Positions 13,410-26,400 of a DNA stretch of 64,000 bases are shown here, piece by piece. The stretch lies in NCBI RefSeq assembly GCF_905475345.1, contig NC_066589.1, forward strand, positions 1,372,501 to 1,436,500, given 5' to 3'. The stretch comes from Vespula vulgaris. Taxonomy: Eukaryota > Arthropoda > Insecta > Hymenoptera > Vespidae. Both the position numbers and the translations under genes were made by a program. Numbering within the stretch: position 1 is the first letter of the stretch; every line of letters begins with the position of its first letter. Under the pieces are notes generated by a model, which saw only the letters and a list, made by a program, of their open reading frames with translations, did not search any database and was not told the origin of the DNA.

Positions 13410-15428
13410 AGATAAAGACAGAAAGAAAGAAAGAAAGCAGAGAATTGGAAAAGAGAAAAGATTTATACGATGTGGAAAGAAATGTGAAAAATTCGTGAAA
13501 GAAAAATCGAGAAAGGTAATCGAATGTGTACAATTTTCGAAATGGAATCCGCGAAGTGTGAGATATGTGACGTCGGTGAATTGATAAAAAGTACTGTGCG
13601 TATGATAAAGAAAAAGGAGAAAGAAGAGAGAGAGAGAGAGAGAGAGAGAACGAACGGAGTAACACGACTGGAAAAATACGAAGAGGAAGAGAGGAGCGAG
13701 AAAAAGAGAGAAAGAAAGGGATATAGTGAAAAAATTAGTGGGGGAGAAGAGACGGGAATGTGCGTACAAATGGCGATGGGAATGTACGAAGAAAAAAGAG
13801 AAAGAAGCAAGAGAGAGAGAAAAAGAGAGAGAGAGAGAGAGAAGGAAGGATAGAACGATGGAATTTTCAAAGCAACAGATTTTCTGTGCGGCATTTGTCG
13901 CACGAAAAATCTGAAAGTGGATGAACGAACAACGGCAAGGGGAGAAGGAGGAAAAGTAATAGGAAGAGAAGGAGGAGGAGATAGATAGATAGATATAAAA
14001 AAAAAAGAAAAAGGAAAAAGATAAAGAAAGGAAAAGATAGAAAAAGAAGAACGAAGGGAAAGAAGAGTGTCGCAAACAGAGTCGCGACAATGAGTCCACT
14101 TTGTACTTTGTAACGCGTTGCTAATTACTCTCCAGTGTGCATAACTCTTATGGTGTACTCTTTCCTTCTCTCTCTCTCTTTCTCTCTCTGTCTCTCTTTG
14201 CCACCCTCTTTCCCTTTCTCTGTTTCTCTCATTTTTTCTTTCTCCCTGTCGAACCCTTTCTCAACTTCGAATAAGTTCCGAAAGAGGGTAGTTTGATCAA
14301 TTAGAATGGATTGAAACAAAAAGCTTAGATCAGAAAATAAAAAATGATAATTCTACAAAACGAGGAACAATAGATTAGAAATAGGATATTATTCGTGGAT
14401 TAACTCGTATTTAGAGATAATTTATTCGATATTTATACGAGATTCTTCCTTTTCTTGATTGCTGGAATTTCGCTGTCTAAGATGGTTTAGATAAGCAAAG
14501 GATAACTTTAGAGGAATTTTAGTTGGCAATGGAAAAGTATTATAGTATAAAATAGAAGAAGAAGAAGAAGAAGAAGAAGACGGACTGAGACACGTAGCCA
14601 ACCATCGAGTTTATCCTGCGAAAGCACCAGCAGACGGCACGTTTCCCGGTCTTTCTAATTAAATAACAACATAATTCACCGTCTTACATTAAGACAATTA
14701 AATAACGTTTAAGATTCAACGGTGGCGTTCCTGCTTTTCCATTATTTCGACTGTTACCATTCCAGCCCCTTGCTTCGTTTTGATATCTTTCTCCTTCTTT
14801 ATCATACATACATACAATCACGCTCGCGCACACACACACACACATTCATTTCGTTTTCAATTTATTTCTCTCTCTTTCTCTCTTCTTCTTCTTCTTCTTC
14901 TTCTCATTCGTTCATTCATTCACCACATTTTCCTTCACATTTCATCATTCTTCTCACTTTATCATACTGTTTTATGATTTTAATAAAGGCGCTTTTATTT
15001 CCCTATCAATAACGCTCGCCATGGCAGCCGTCGATCTTTCCGTAAAACTCCGAAAAGTTTTCTTACTCTTTCGAGATCGAGGACCGACCGATCATCCACT
15101 ATTTTAATATTAAAACACGATACGACGTTATGAATAGATAAAAGATATATTATTAATTGATGAAATATTCATGTTAAATAATAATTACGAGGATACAATG
15201 ATAAAAATGATATAATGACCATTGTCATCGTCGTAAAACGACACTATCAAAATTCTCACATATTTTCACGTTCATTCAATGAATACGATTTTAATAGCCC
15301 GCATTTGATCTGCATCTGCATCTGCGAGCTTTAATTCACAATTACCAGAAAGTGTAATCGCGCGTTTACTCTAAAACCACGGCTCGTTATGACAGACCAA
15401 TCACGAAACTACGTGGTATATCGTCGTT

Positions 15429-15500
<72 letters not shown>

Positions 15501-18500
15501 GACTCATCGACACCGTTTGGGGCTCATTGTCACGCGTTACATCTGCCCACTAAATGGTAAACAAATTAATCGCAACTCCACAGCGTACCGCAAATCAAAT
15601 ATCGCAATAATTGCATCTATCGAGCGTTAGTTGAACACTCGCTGTATCTATCAGTTGGCGTTAATTGAATTTTCACCGAATAGGAGTATCGATCTTCTCT
15701 GCGATCAATCTAATCCATGCTTATGCTTTTTTCATCTATATCTTTTCTCTTATATCTTTTAATTCGTTATTTTATTTTATTGTATTTTATTTTATTTTTC
15801 TCTTCTTTCTCGGCCTTCGAAGAAATCGATTTAATGAGATTCGACGTCACGTTTTCTAAATCGTACGAAACGACTCATGATCGTACCACGACGAAACTCG
15901 CATAGAAACGTTTGTATTTAACGGTAAGAGAACTCGTAAAAGAGCCAGTACCTGAGCATTTAGCGAGATTGAAGCGGAAGGGAAACGTTTTTAGTACGAT
16001 GTTAAAGGAAATTAAAGTAGGGAAATAACGATATAGTTGAATCTTTATCTTTTCGTGTCAATCCTTTCGGTGTTTTGTTAAAATCGAGAGAAAGAGAGAA
16101 AGAGAAAGAGATGAAAAAAATTAATCTTGTTACGTGAGAAGTAATAGAAACGTTTGAAGTAATAGAAACTTGTTATGGACATGTTTAAATGTCAGACATA
16201 AAGTCGACAATGTTATTATATTAAAAGCAATTTTTATTTCGCGAACGTAATTGAATGTGTTTCTAAAGAGCAGTAAAAGTGATAGCAATGTGAAAACAAA
16301 ACAAAAAAAAAACAAAAATAAAAAAGAAAGAAAGAAAGAAAAAAAGATAGGAAGGAAAAAAACGATCCGTTGATATTGATAGAAATGTATTTTTATTTTT
16401 TCAGGCAAGTCTCACACAATGTTGGGCACCCCTGAGGCAGGCCACACTTTGGGTGCAATCCCGTGCGCGATAGCGTGGCTCTTCCGTGGAATTTCCGAGC
16501 AACGTCAGAGAACCGGCGCCAGATTTAGCGTGAGGGTCAGTTGCGTTGAATTGACCACCGGCCAGCAACAGTTGAGAGATCTTCTTGCCGCTCATGCGAA
16601 TGGTGAGTGTCTCGTCGGAAAGAGAAAAGAAGGGACGATTATTCTCTTTAATAATTTGACTTAATATTACAATGAAAATGTACTACTTTTAATTAAATTA
16701 ATTAGGAAATGAACAGCGGCTTTCTCTGACATGGTGACATTAATTATCGTTAATTAAAATTCGTGAATTATTTGACGGATAAAAAAGAAAATGAGATTAG
16801 AATCGTGAGAATTCTTGGTTTTAAACGTTATTTGCCCTCGGCTTTTAATAAATACTCTTCGAAAAGTTTCGACGAAATCTTGTTTCGAGGAAACGAGGCC
16901 CGCCATTTCTAACCTCGAATGTCGCCGAGGGACGAAGCCACGAGGGGCCGGAAAGTTTCGAGCGCTTCTCTCCTTTCCGTGATGGGGTTTAACGTTCCCG
17001 CAATTAATTTGATGCCTCGAACAATGCGGCCAGGTATAATCGTTCGGATTAATTACTGCAGAGTACGTTGGAATAATGAGAGAGAGAGAGAGAGGGAGAG
17101 AGAGAGAGAGGCAAAGAGATAAAGGAAATCGTTGCACGCTCGAATACAACCGAACTTAATCTTGAAACTCATCCAATTTTCCAATCGTCATTCTAATCAT
17201 AACCTGGTTTTAACGAGAAAACCAAAGAGACAGATAAATAGAAAGAGAAAGAGAAACATGTATGTACTATTACGACTTTGAATCGTAATCAAGAAAATAA
17301 TAACTATTATTGATCAATGTTTTAAACTATTATCTGTGTCGTTGAACTCTAGGGAAACGTAATAGTCATTAGAAGTTGACCGTACGAATTTCAATTGGAA
17401 ACTAAAACCGACAGTTCGATTACACGGCGTTAATTGGAAACAAGACACAACTTCTATTAGAGATCTCTATGTTCTACTATTACGTTAACGCTATCGAAAT
17501 CGTTTTATATTTTGACGAATATTAATAAATTTTGTTATATTTTGTGAAAGAGAAAGAGAGATAGAGAAAGAGAGAAAGAGAGAAACTGCGGACTTGTAAG
17601 AGGACGCAATCGATACGTTTTTCATTATAAAAATCCAAGAAGGAAATATAACCATTTGAGTTATAGAGTCGTAAACGCTGCATACATCATAAATCCCGTT
17701 AGATTACGCGCCCCATTTCACCGTCTCTCGTCAAGAATTTTTCTATCTTTCTCTTTCTCTTTCTATTTCTCAAAAATGATACGTTCTGCGTTTATGGAGA
17801 CGATTCCTTCGGAAAAGAAAGCGGAAGAAAATCGTAAATCGTGATACGTGAAATAAGAGACTAAAGGTCTCTCCTTTAGTTTTCTTTAGAATGCTTGGTG
17901 ATCGAAAGAAAATAAGAAAGTAAAAAGGAAAGAAAGTAAAAAGGACGATGTTCTTAGACGAAAAAAGATATTCTTGTGTGATGTTTCCATCTCACTCGGA
18001 AACGACACACGATCGGAAACGACAAAGGGAAAATTTTTCACGTGGACTTCCTGTCCTCTTTCTTCTCGAACAAACTCGATTCTCGATGAAATTCCCGTTT
18101 ATACTCGAATTGCCGGTTGAAATTCTCTCAGGAGTTACTTGATCAAAATATAAAAAAAGAAGAAAAGAAAAAGGAAGAAAGAAGAAAGAGAAAAGGAATG
18201 AGAAAAAGAAATGTAGCTTATCTAGATAAACCAAACGTACGTGCCACATCCTCGTTTCGACAAATTCGAGAGGATGATCATAAACGAGGATTCGTCGTAA
18301 CCTACCAATTCTCGTCGTTTCTATTTTATCATGTCTCGTACGTGAGGCTGTCCTTGGCAAGAATGAGAATCATCGTTGTCCGACTATCCAAGATCCTTCG
18401 ACCGGAAGAGATTCGAGTGTTCGAGGATTTCTCGAGACTGGTAATATGCAAGCAGGAAGAAGAAGAAGAAGAAGAAGAAGAAGAAAAGAAGAAAAAAGGA

Positions 18501-18993
18501 GAAGAAAAAGAAGACTGGTCGAGGGGTGACGAAGGGTGGTGGAGAAAGAGGAAGATGGGCAAATGCAGAAGGGTGGTATTGGCCGCAATTTGGTTTCTTC
18601 TTCACGGACCGCCGACTGGACGAGGTGGTCCGTAAAATTGAGAGGGCCAAGATCATTTCCTTTTTTCTTTATTCCCCTTCTTATTCTTCTTACTACTCTT
18701 CTATCTCATCTATCCGTACACATCGTTTGCCTCCTCTCGAAGAATTGCGAAAGAGGAAAGACTTGCTAAACTAATAAAGACTCGTATTCGTTTCTTAGTA
18801 GTTTATATGAAGAAAGAAGAAGATAGATAGATAGATAAATAGAGAGAGAGAGACAGTCACGATGCGCTTACGGAAACTATCCACGAGCGAAGACTCCGGA
18901 ATTCTATGAAGAATGGCTCTATCACTCTGAAAATTAACTTCAACCTTCTCTTCTATTCTCTCTCTTTCTCTTCCTCTCTCTCTCTTTCTCTCT

Positions 18994-19047
<54 letters not shown>

Positions 19048-19706
19048 TAGTATTCTCATCCTTAACATCTCGATAATTGGACGCTGGAATTGCAGGAGTA
19101 ACGTGAGAAGAGAGATAGAAGAACTTATATACGTCTGCGGATATACATATACTACACATCTATAAAGTGTCTTTCGTCCTTATCTTATTATCGAGGGTGG
19201 TTAACCTATCTCAAGTACTATTACAACTTCTGTCTCGTCTAGTATAAAATAATCGTAAAAGATAACGGCGGATATCCTGATGAATACTAAAGTAGATTTA
19301 ACAACTCTGAGATCCTTTCAAAATTATCCTTTCAAAAGTTTCCTTTTTATTTATTTATTTCGTTCTTTTTTTATATTTTTATTATTATTTTTTTTTTTCG
19401 TTGAATCTGCATAATTTCTCGCGAAAGAAGCAACGACGAATTTTTATGTAATTCAGATCAATCGGTCTAACGAGTAAGACGAGTACGAAGATCAAAACAG
19501 ATGATTTTCAAAGTAATTACCGTCTACGTGGTGTATCAGTATTCGTTTGATTTTTCATCATTGAATGCGAGATGCGAGATACTTGTGGTAAAGTGAGGAA
19601 AGGGATGAGGTAAAATAAATGGGAAGAGAAATTCCTGTCACGTTCGAAGTAATCGCGATCTCATACGCGTAGAACCGAGCCGGTTTGGCATCGTCGATTT
19701 TCTCCT

Positions 19707-19744
<38 letters not shown>

Positions 19745-19934
19745 ACAGGCGATCTAATGAAGAGTCGATGCAATTCATTTCCCGGCTTATTAAATAAGTA
19801 ACTCGCGTCTACGGAATATATCGTTTGCTCTTCGTAAACCTATATCTGTTTCTATCGCATACTCGTACATCATTTTGCTCTTTTTAATGAACTTTAAGTT
19901 GCTCGATGTCACTCTCTTTCTCTGTCTCTCTTTC

Positions 19935-19970
<36 letters not shown>

Positions 19971-20416
19971 CCTATCCATCTCTTTCTCTTTCTTTCTTTC
20001 TTTCTTTCTGTAACTCGTTCATATCTATTTCTTTTCTTTTCTTTCTTCGCGAACTCATTTTCTAGATATTTCAGTATCCTACTATCTGGAAAGTGGATAT
20101 ACATTCGAGTTAACTTGGATTTAACTTCATTTCGTTATCTAAGCCTTTACATTTTCTTTTACATCGTTTACAGTCCATTTTAGTTTTGTTCTTCGTCTTT
20201 CTTTCTTTTTCTATGTTTCTCTCACTCTCTTTCTCTTTCTTTCATTCGCTATCTTTCTTGTCTGTATTTCTTCCTTCTCTTGGGAACTCGATAATCCAGC
20301 CTGGTAATTATTGAAGTTTTCTTAAGCACTGAAAACTCGCGGCATCTTTCGACCAATCCAGAGATAGTAATAAAGATAGAAAGAGAAAATTCCTTCTTTC
20401 TCTCTTTCTGTCTCTT

Positions 20417-20469
<53 letters not shown>

Positions 20470-23400
20470 TCTTTCTCTTCTTCTTCTTTCGCTGATTCTT
20501 ACTTATGTTCCGATTCAAGCTCTTCGCTAAGTCAAATTAATTGTAAATCAGATTCGCCGTTCATTCCGTTATTTACAACGGAGTCGTGATTTCGCGAAGC
20601 TCTGAGAAGTTTCCGCTTTGAAACGTCTTCTCGCATAAGAACGGTCCGCCGGCTTTAATTAAAGACTAGATTCGCGAAAGTTTCAAGATTAACGAGTCGG
20701 ATCGTTTAATTCCAAAATGCTCTTATCGCCGTTCAAAAATTATGACGGCAAATCTTGCGTTTAATATTTCCGTTGACTTCGAAAAGTGAGAATATTTTGA
20801 GGTAGTCGTTTTGAAAAGAAAAGAAAAAAAGAGAAAAAGAAGAAAGAAAAAAATAGTACAACTGTCTAAAATAATACAAATCGAACGGATAGAACAGTTA
20901 AAAACCATTTGGTTATTTTTACTCATCAATAACGTTGCTGATCGACTATACGTCGCGGTCGTACATACTGTACTCGATTTTAAACGGATGATGGTCAACG
21001 TCCTGACCACCAATCGATATACATATAGATATATACAAATATATATATATATATATGTATATACACAATTGACGATATAGAAATCGTATAAAAATTGGAA
21101 AAACCATGAAATTTTAGCTACGTTTTTCGTTAACACTTCGTTTAGATACGTCACAATGAAAAAAAAATAAAATTATCGAATTTCGAGAATCGAAGGAAAT
21201 TTGATTTATTCGAGATGAATAAATATATCTCGTAGAAGTTATCGCGTAACAATGCGACCGCTAATTATATTGTTTTGATTTCTTCTACACTACGTTGTAA
21301 CATTGTTTTGTTTAACGTCTCAAGATCAGTCGTAGCTCGGTCGTAGAAGAGTGAACATTAGGTAAGCATTATAATCCTCTACGAATCTTTTCTTTTTATT
21401 TATTAATATACAATTTATTAATATACATCTTTATCGTATTTTACCAGAATTTTTTTTTCTTCTATATAACACTTTTATTAACTACATTATATGTAGATCA
21501 TCGTTAAACTTTTTTAAAGTACTTATAAGGTACAAGTTCGTCCTATAGAAAACATTTGTTTTGATTCATTCAAGACGAATAAATTTGTAGAGGTCATTGC
21601 GTAACGATGTGATCGCTAATGAGATCTTGTGTACTATTGATTTCTTGTGTACTACATTCTAACATTGTTTTGTTTAACGTCTCAAGATCAGTCGTAGCTC
21701 GGTCGTAGAAGAGTGAACATTAGGTAAACGTTATCTGTGCGTGTCTTCTCTTTTCACGAATTTATTAACGTTTATTTAAGACGAATAAATTTATTACGTA
21801 GAAATTATCGCGCAACAAAGTAACCGCTAATTAGATCGTATTGATTTCTTGTGTACTACGTTCTAACATCGTTTTGTTTAACGCCTCAAGATCAGTCGCA
21901 GCAAGATCGAAGAAGAATGAACATTAAGTAAGCGTTATTTTTACATATCTTTTTTCTTTTTTTACTAATTTATTAACATATATCTCCAGCGAATTTTATT
22001 ACAATATTTTAATCTTCCGTATAGCATTTTTATTTATTACCATATGCGTATAAAATCATCGTTAAATTTTTCTAAATTACTTACAAGGTACTATTTCGTC
22101 TTATAAAAATTCTTAGAAAACATTTATTTTTATTTATACAAGACGAATAAATTTATTAAGTAGAAATTATCGTGAAACAATGCGATCGTTAATTAGATAA
22201 TTTTGCGTACAGCGTTCCAACATCGTTTTATTTAACGTCTCAAGATTAGTTGCAGCCACATTGAAGAAGAATGAACATTAAATAAGCGTTATTTTTACAT
22301 ATCTTTTTTTTTTTTACTAATTTATTAACATATATCTTCAGCGAATTTTATTACAATATTTTAATCTTCTGTAAAGCATTTTTATTTACTACCTCAGGCG
22401 TATAAGATCATCGTTAAATTTTTCTAAAGTATTTACAAGGTAATAGTTCGTCCTCTAGAAACTTTTAGAAAACATTTGTTTTGATTATTCAAGACGAACT
22501 ACGTAGAGATTACAGCACAACAATGTGACCGCTAATGAGATTGTTTTGGTTTCTTGCGTACTGTGTTCTAACATCGTTTTGTTTAACGTCTCACGATTAG
22601 TCATAGCCAGATCGTAGAAGAGTAATCATTAGGTAAGCATTATCTTTACATATATTTTCTTTTTACGAATTTATTACGTATATCTCCAGCGTATTTTATT
22701 ACAATATTTTAATCCTTCGTATAGGACTTTTTTTTTACCGTATGCCTATAATATCAACGTTAAACTTTTCTAAAGCAATATCAAGGTTCTAGTTCGTCTT
22801 ATAGAAATTCTTAGAGAACATTTATTTTTATTTATACAAGACGAATAAATTTATTACGCAGAAATTATCGCAAAACAATACGATCGTTAATTAGATAATT
22901 TGTCGTTCTAACATCGTTTTATTTAACATCTCAAGATCAGTTGCAGCTACATTGGAGAAGAATGAACATTAAGTAAGCCTTACTTTTACATGTTGTTTTT
23001 TTTTTTTACGAATTTATTAACATATCTCCAGCGTATTTTACTACAATATTTTAATCTTCCGTATAGCACTTTTATTTACTATCTTATGCGTACAAGATCA
23101 TCGTGAAAATTTTTTTAGATACTTACAAGGTACTGATTCGTCCTCTAGAAATTCATAGAGAACATTTATTTTTATTTATTCAAGAGAGATAAATTTATCA
23201 CGTAGAAATTATCGTGGAACAATGTGACCGCTAATGAGATTATTTTGATTTCTTGCGTACTGCGTTCTAAGATCGTTTTGTTTAACATCTCAAGATCAAT
23301 TGCAGCAAGGTCATAGAAGAGTGTACATTAGATAAGCGTAACTTTTACGTGTATTTTCTTTTTACGAATTTATTAACATATATCAACGTATAACGTAATA

Positions 23401-26400
23401 CTTTATTTTATTTCGTTTCTTTTATAATGAAAAACAAACGAGTTAAGATTATTATTAATTTGATAAAAATTCGATACGATCGAATAATGAACAAGAATAC
23501 AAATATTTAGCATCCGTATATTAGACGTTGATAGAAATAACGTTATATCTACAATCATTACATTTCCTTTTATCGGTTTAAAATATCTGAAGATGAATTT
23601 CAATATTGATTCGATATAACGACATTAACCATGAATATCAACGTTGTTTCGATAGCACATGCGATTAGATGAAAAATGCGAGAGATGAATATATATATAT
23701 ATATATTGTATATATAGTCTTAATTATAGTAATTTCATTTAAGTAAAATTCAATGATAAAATATCATCCTAATTATCGTTCGAAGAAATTAACGAAATTA
23801 TTTGGATTATTAACTAAAGTTCATTTCTTAATTTTATTCATCGTATGCGTCTGCCTGCTTTGCTCACGAATTATCGAATGGAAAAGATCGAGAGATCGTG
23901 ATCTTTGGAAGTAAGGTTTTATCGTGCAATAGAAAGAGGGAAAAGTAGAAAAGAGAAGATCACCGTTAGAACGAGTCAAGTAGAAGAAGAGGAAAGTGAG
24001 GAAGGCAAGTAGTCGTTAAGAAAACGACCCGTGAGTCTTTCTCTTTCTTCGTTCTGAAGAATTAGTCGTGGTCCATTGCTCGGCACCATTTCGTCGGGAG
24101 CCACCCGGTATACCAGAAAGACGCTTTTCTTTAATTGCTCACTGCAAAGTAGATCCAAGAAAGAGAGAGAGAGAGAGAGAGAGAAAAGCGGCAGGTCCCC
24201 TCGCAAAACTTACGAGCATGCTTTTGGTAAACTTCAACGTTCTGTTGCGTTGAAAAGAACTCAACGCAACATAACGTTTCACATTGCGAAGCATACCTAT
24301 TACAAACGTGAAATTATTATACTTATTGTTATAGCATAAAATCTTACTTCATATTCAAATACATCTACCCACTTGATCTTTTCTTTGAATAAAAATTATT
24401 AAAATTTTAATGAGATATATAGATAGAGAGAAAAAAAACGAAAGGATCGTGACAAGTAGTTAAAACTTTTTTTTTATATAAAATCTATGAGCGACGTCAT
24501 TAATATTAGATCAATGGAAAAATTCGTCCCAGTTTTTATACAAAAATTGAAGAAAAATTTTATCTATTAAAAATAGTAATTTTACTTATCGAAGATCGCA
24601 AATAAAATTCTATTTTCTATTTTTATATAAAACATGAAATCTTCTTTTACATCGAGACAATAAAAGACATTAAGAGGAAATATAATTTATTTACGTACTT
24701 CAATAACTTCTTCGAATGTTTTATTCTTTCTTAACGAATTTTTAGATGATAGTTTAATTTTCCATTTCAAGAAAGAAAAGAGAATCTTTTCGTCATCCAA
24801 GAACGTTCTTGGCGAACATGCCAAGATGAGGAAGAAAAGCTTTCTAGTGGAACTCTCTCACCATCTCTCCGTTCTATTATTCTTCTCGCCATTTACGAAT
24901 CTACGTGGAGCATTTATTTTGGTGAACGTACGACCACGTAAAATACGCCGACTTTGTCTTCTCGTGTTCCCTCCGGACCTTCTTACCTAAGTAGAGGCTC
25001 CGTGTTTTCACTTTAATACGAGAGATCCGAGCATTCCTTAATTTTCTTCTTCCTCTGACACTTTGTTTCCATCTCCGTTTCCTTTAAATGTCGCCACGTT
25101 GACGTCGCGAAGCCGCGACACCGTAGTACATTGTACGAATATTTGAAAATATTACAAAATTAAAGTAAAATATTAAAAAAAAATTTTAATCTAATTAATC
25201 TTCGATATAAATCTGAATAAACTAAAATAATAACAATGACGTTTACGATAAATTTCAGTAAGTTCCATTGTAATAATATTAATACTAATTAGTTTTATAA
25301 ATCCATAGAGAAGTTACACGTATATTTTTAAAATTATTAATTGTCTATTCAATTTACGATATAGATTGTTATTTCCGGGAAAGAAAAACGTTCACGATTG
25401 AAATCTTCGACCGTGGGTCATTCAAATAACCTTCCTCGGGTTGTAGAAATTCAATAAAGTTATAGAAATCGTGAGAATCAAAACGAGAGCGAGAGAGGGT
25501 GAGAGAAAAAGAGAGAGAAGAAGAAAGAAAGAAAATACACTATGCGGTTTCACAGGCATTGAATTTCTCAGCACGATGATATAAATATAATAACACTGGT
25601 CACGTTCGATTTCATTCGAAAGTAACATCGATCGCACATGTACTAATGTGCACACAATATATATATATATATGGGTGTGTATGTGTCTGTATATATATGT
25701 CAGAGAATTTTACGAAAGCGTTATCTCCCTCGAGAAAGGGCATGCATTCTGGCCCCTCGACGCCGTTTCGAAATGGCGAAACAGATCTTTTTTACTGCTA
25801 TCCTCGTTTTCCTCTCCGTACACGTTTCTTGGGAGCCGAGATTCGTGGACTTCTTGTCTTTTATCACGACTTACAGATTTCTTTTATTTTTCTTTTATAT
25901 TTTTTTTCCTTTTTATTCCTTTTTTTCTTTTCTTTTTTTTCTTTTATTTTTCTTCTCTCTTCTTTTTTATTTCTCATCTTCACCCAGATCGTACGACTGC
26001 GATATATGTACTTACATCAAGTTTCTACATATTTCTAAGCACGTTTTTGGTGCCACATGGAAGCTTAGAATATTGTTCTCCGTAAATTTCCTATTTTCTT
26101 ATACTTTATACATTATAAATCGACTTCATAAAGACTTAAGGATTATTATTTGTTTTCTTTTATTTTTTAAAATCGCGTTATGATTATTCTTTTTTATTAT
26201 TGATACATTAAAACATCTTCATATTTACAGAAGTTATTATACAACGATAATAATGAATACGGTTATATTTGAATCGTAATTTTTTTTCGATAGTTATAAC
26301 AATCGTAGAAAAAAAAACGTATCAAGTATAGAATTCGAATCTCATAGGAATATAATTTTAAGTAAATCGAGCATAGAAAAAAAGGGTGTGGCGAATCTTA

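Larger units (their letters stand above)
9484..16404. other. KIF26 intron (6.9 kb)
   Basis: Flanked by gtaagt and tttttcag. It contains dense purine tracts (10.75-11.55 kb and 13.0-14.06 kb on the + strand), a 38-nt hairpin at 13876, CCAAAT hexamers near 10540-10575, and a long TC tract at 15431. Moderately complex stretches near 14600-14740 and 15300-15420 could be regulatory, but nothing is identified. Confidence 0.8.

Noticed and set aside
13212..14099. 295-codon minus-strand ORF
   Set aside because: The protein is almost entirely S, F and L from the purine-rich tract; no domain or splice context. Low-complexity artefact.
21195..23420. Tandem array considered as a CRISPR array, microRNA cluster or snoRNA cluster
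   Set aside because: Repeat units are far too long and diverged for CRISPR. Attempts to pair the core arms gave no hairpin conserved across copies, and no C/D boxes were consistent.
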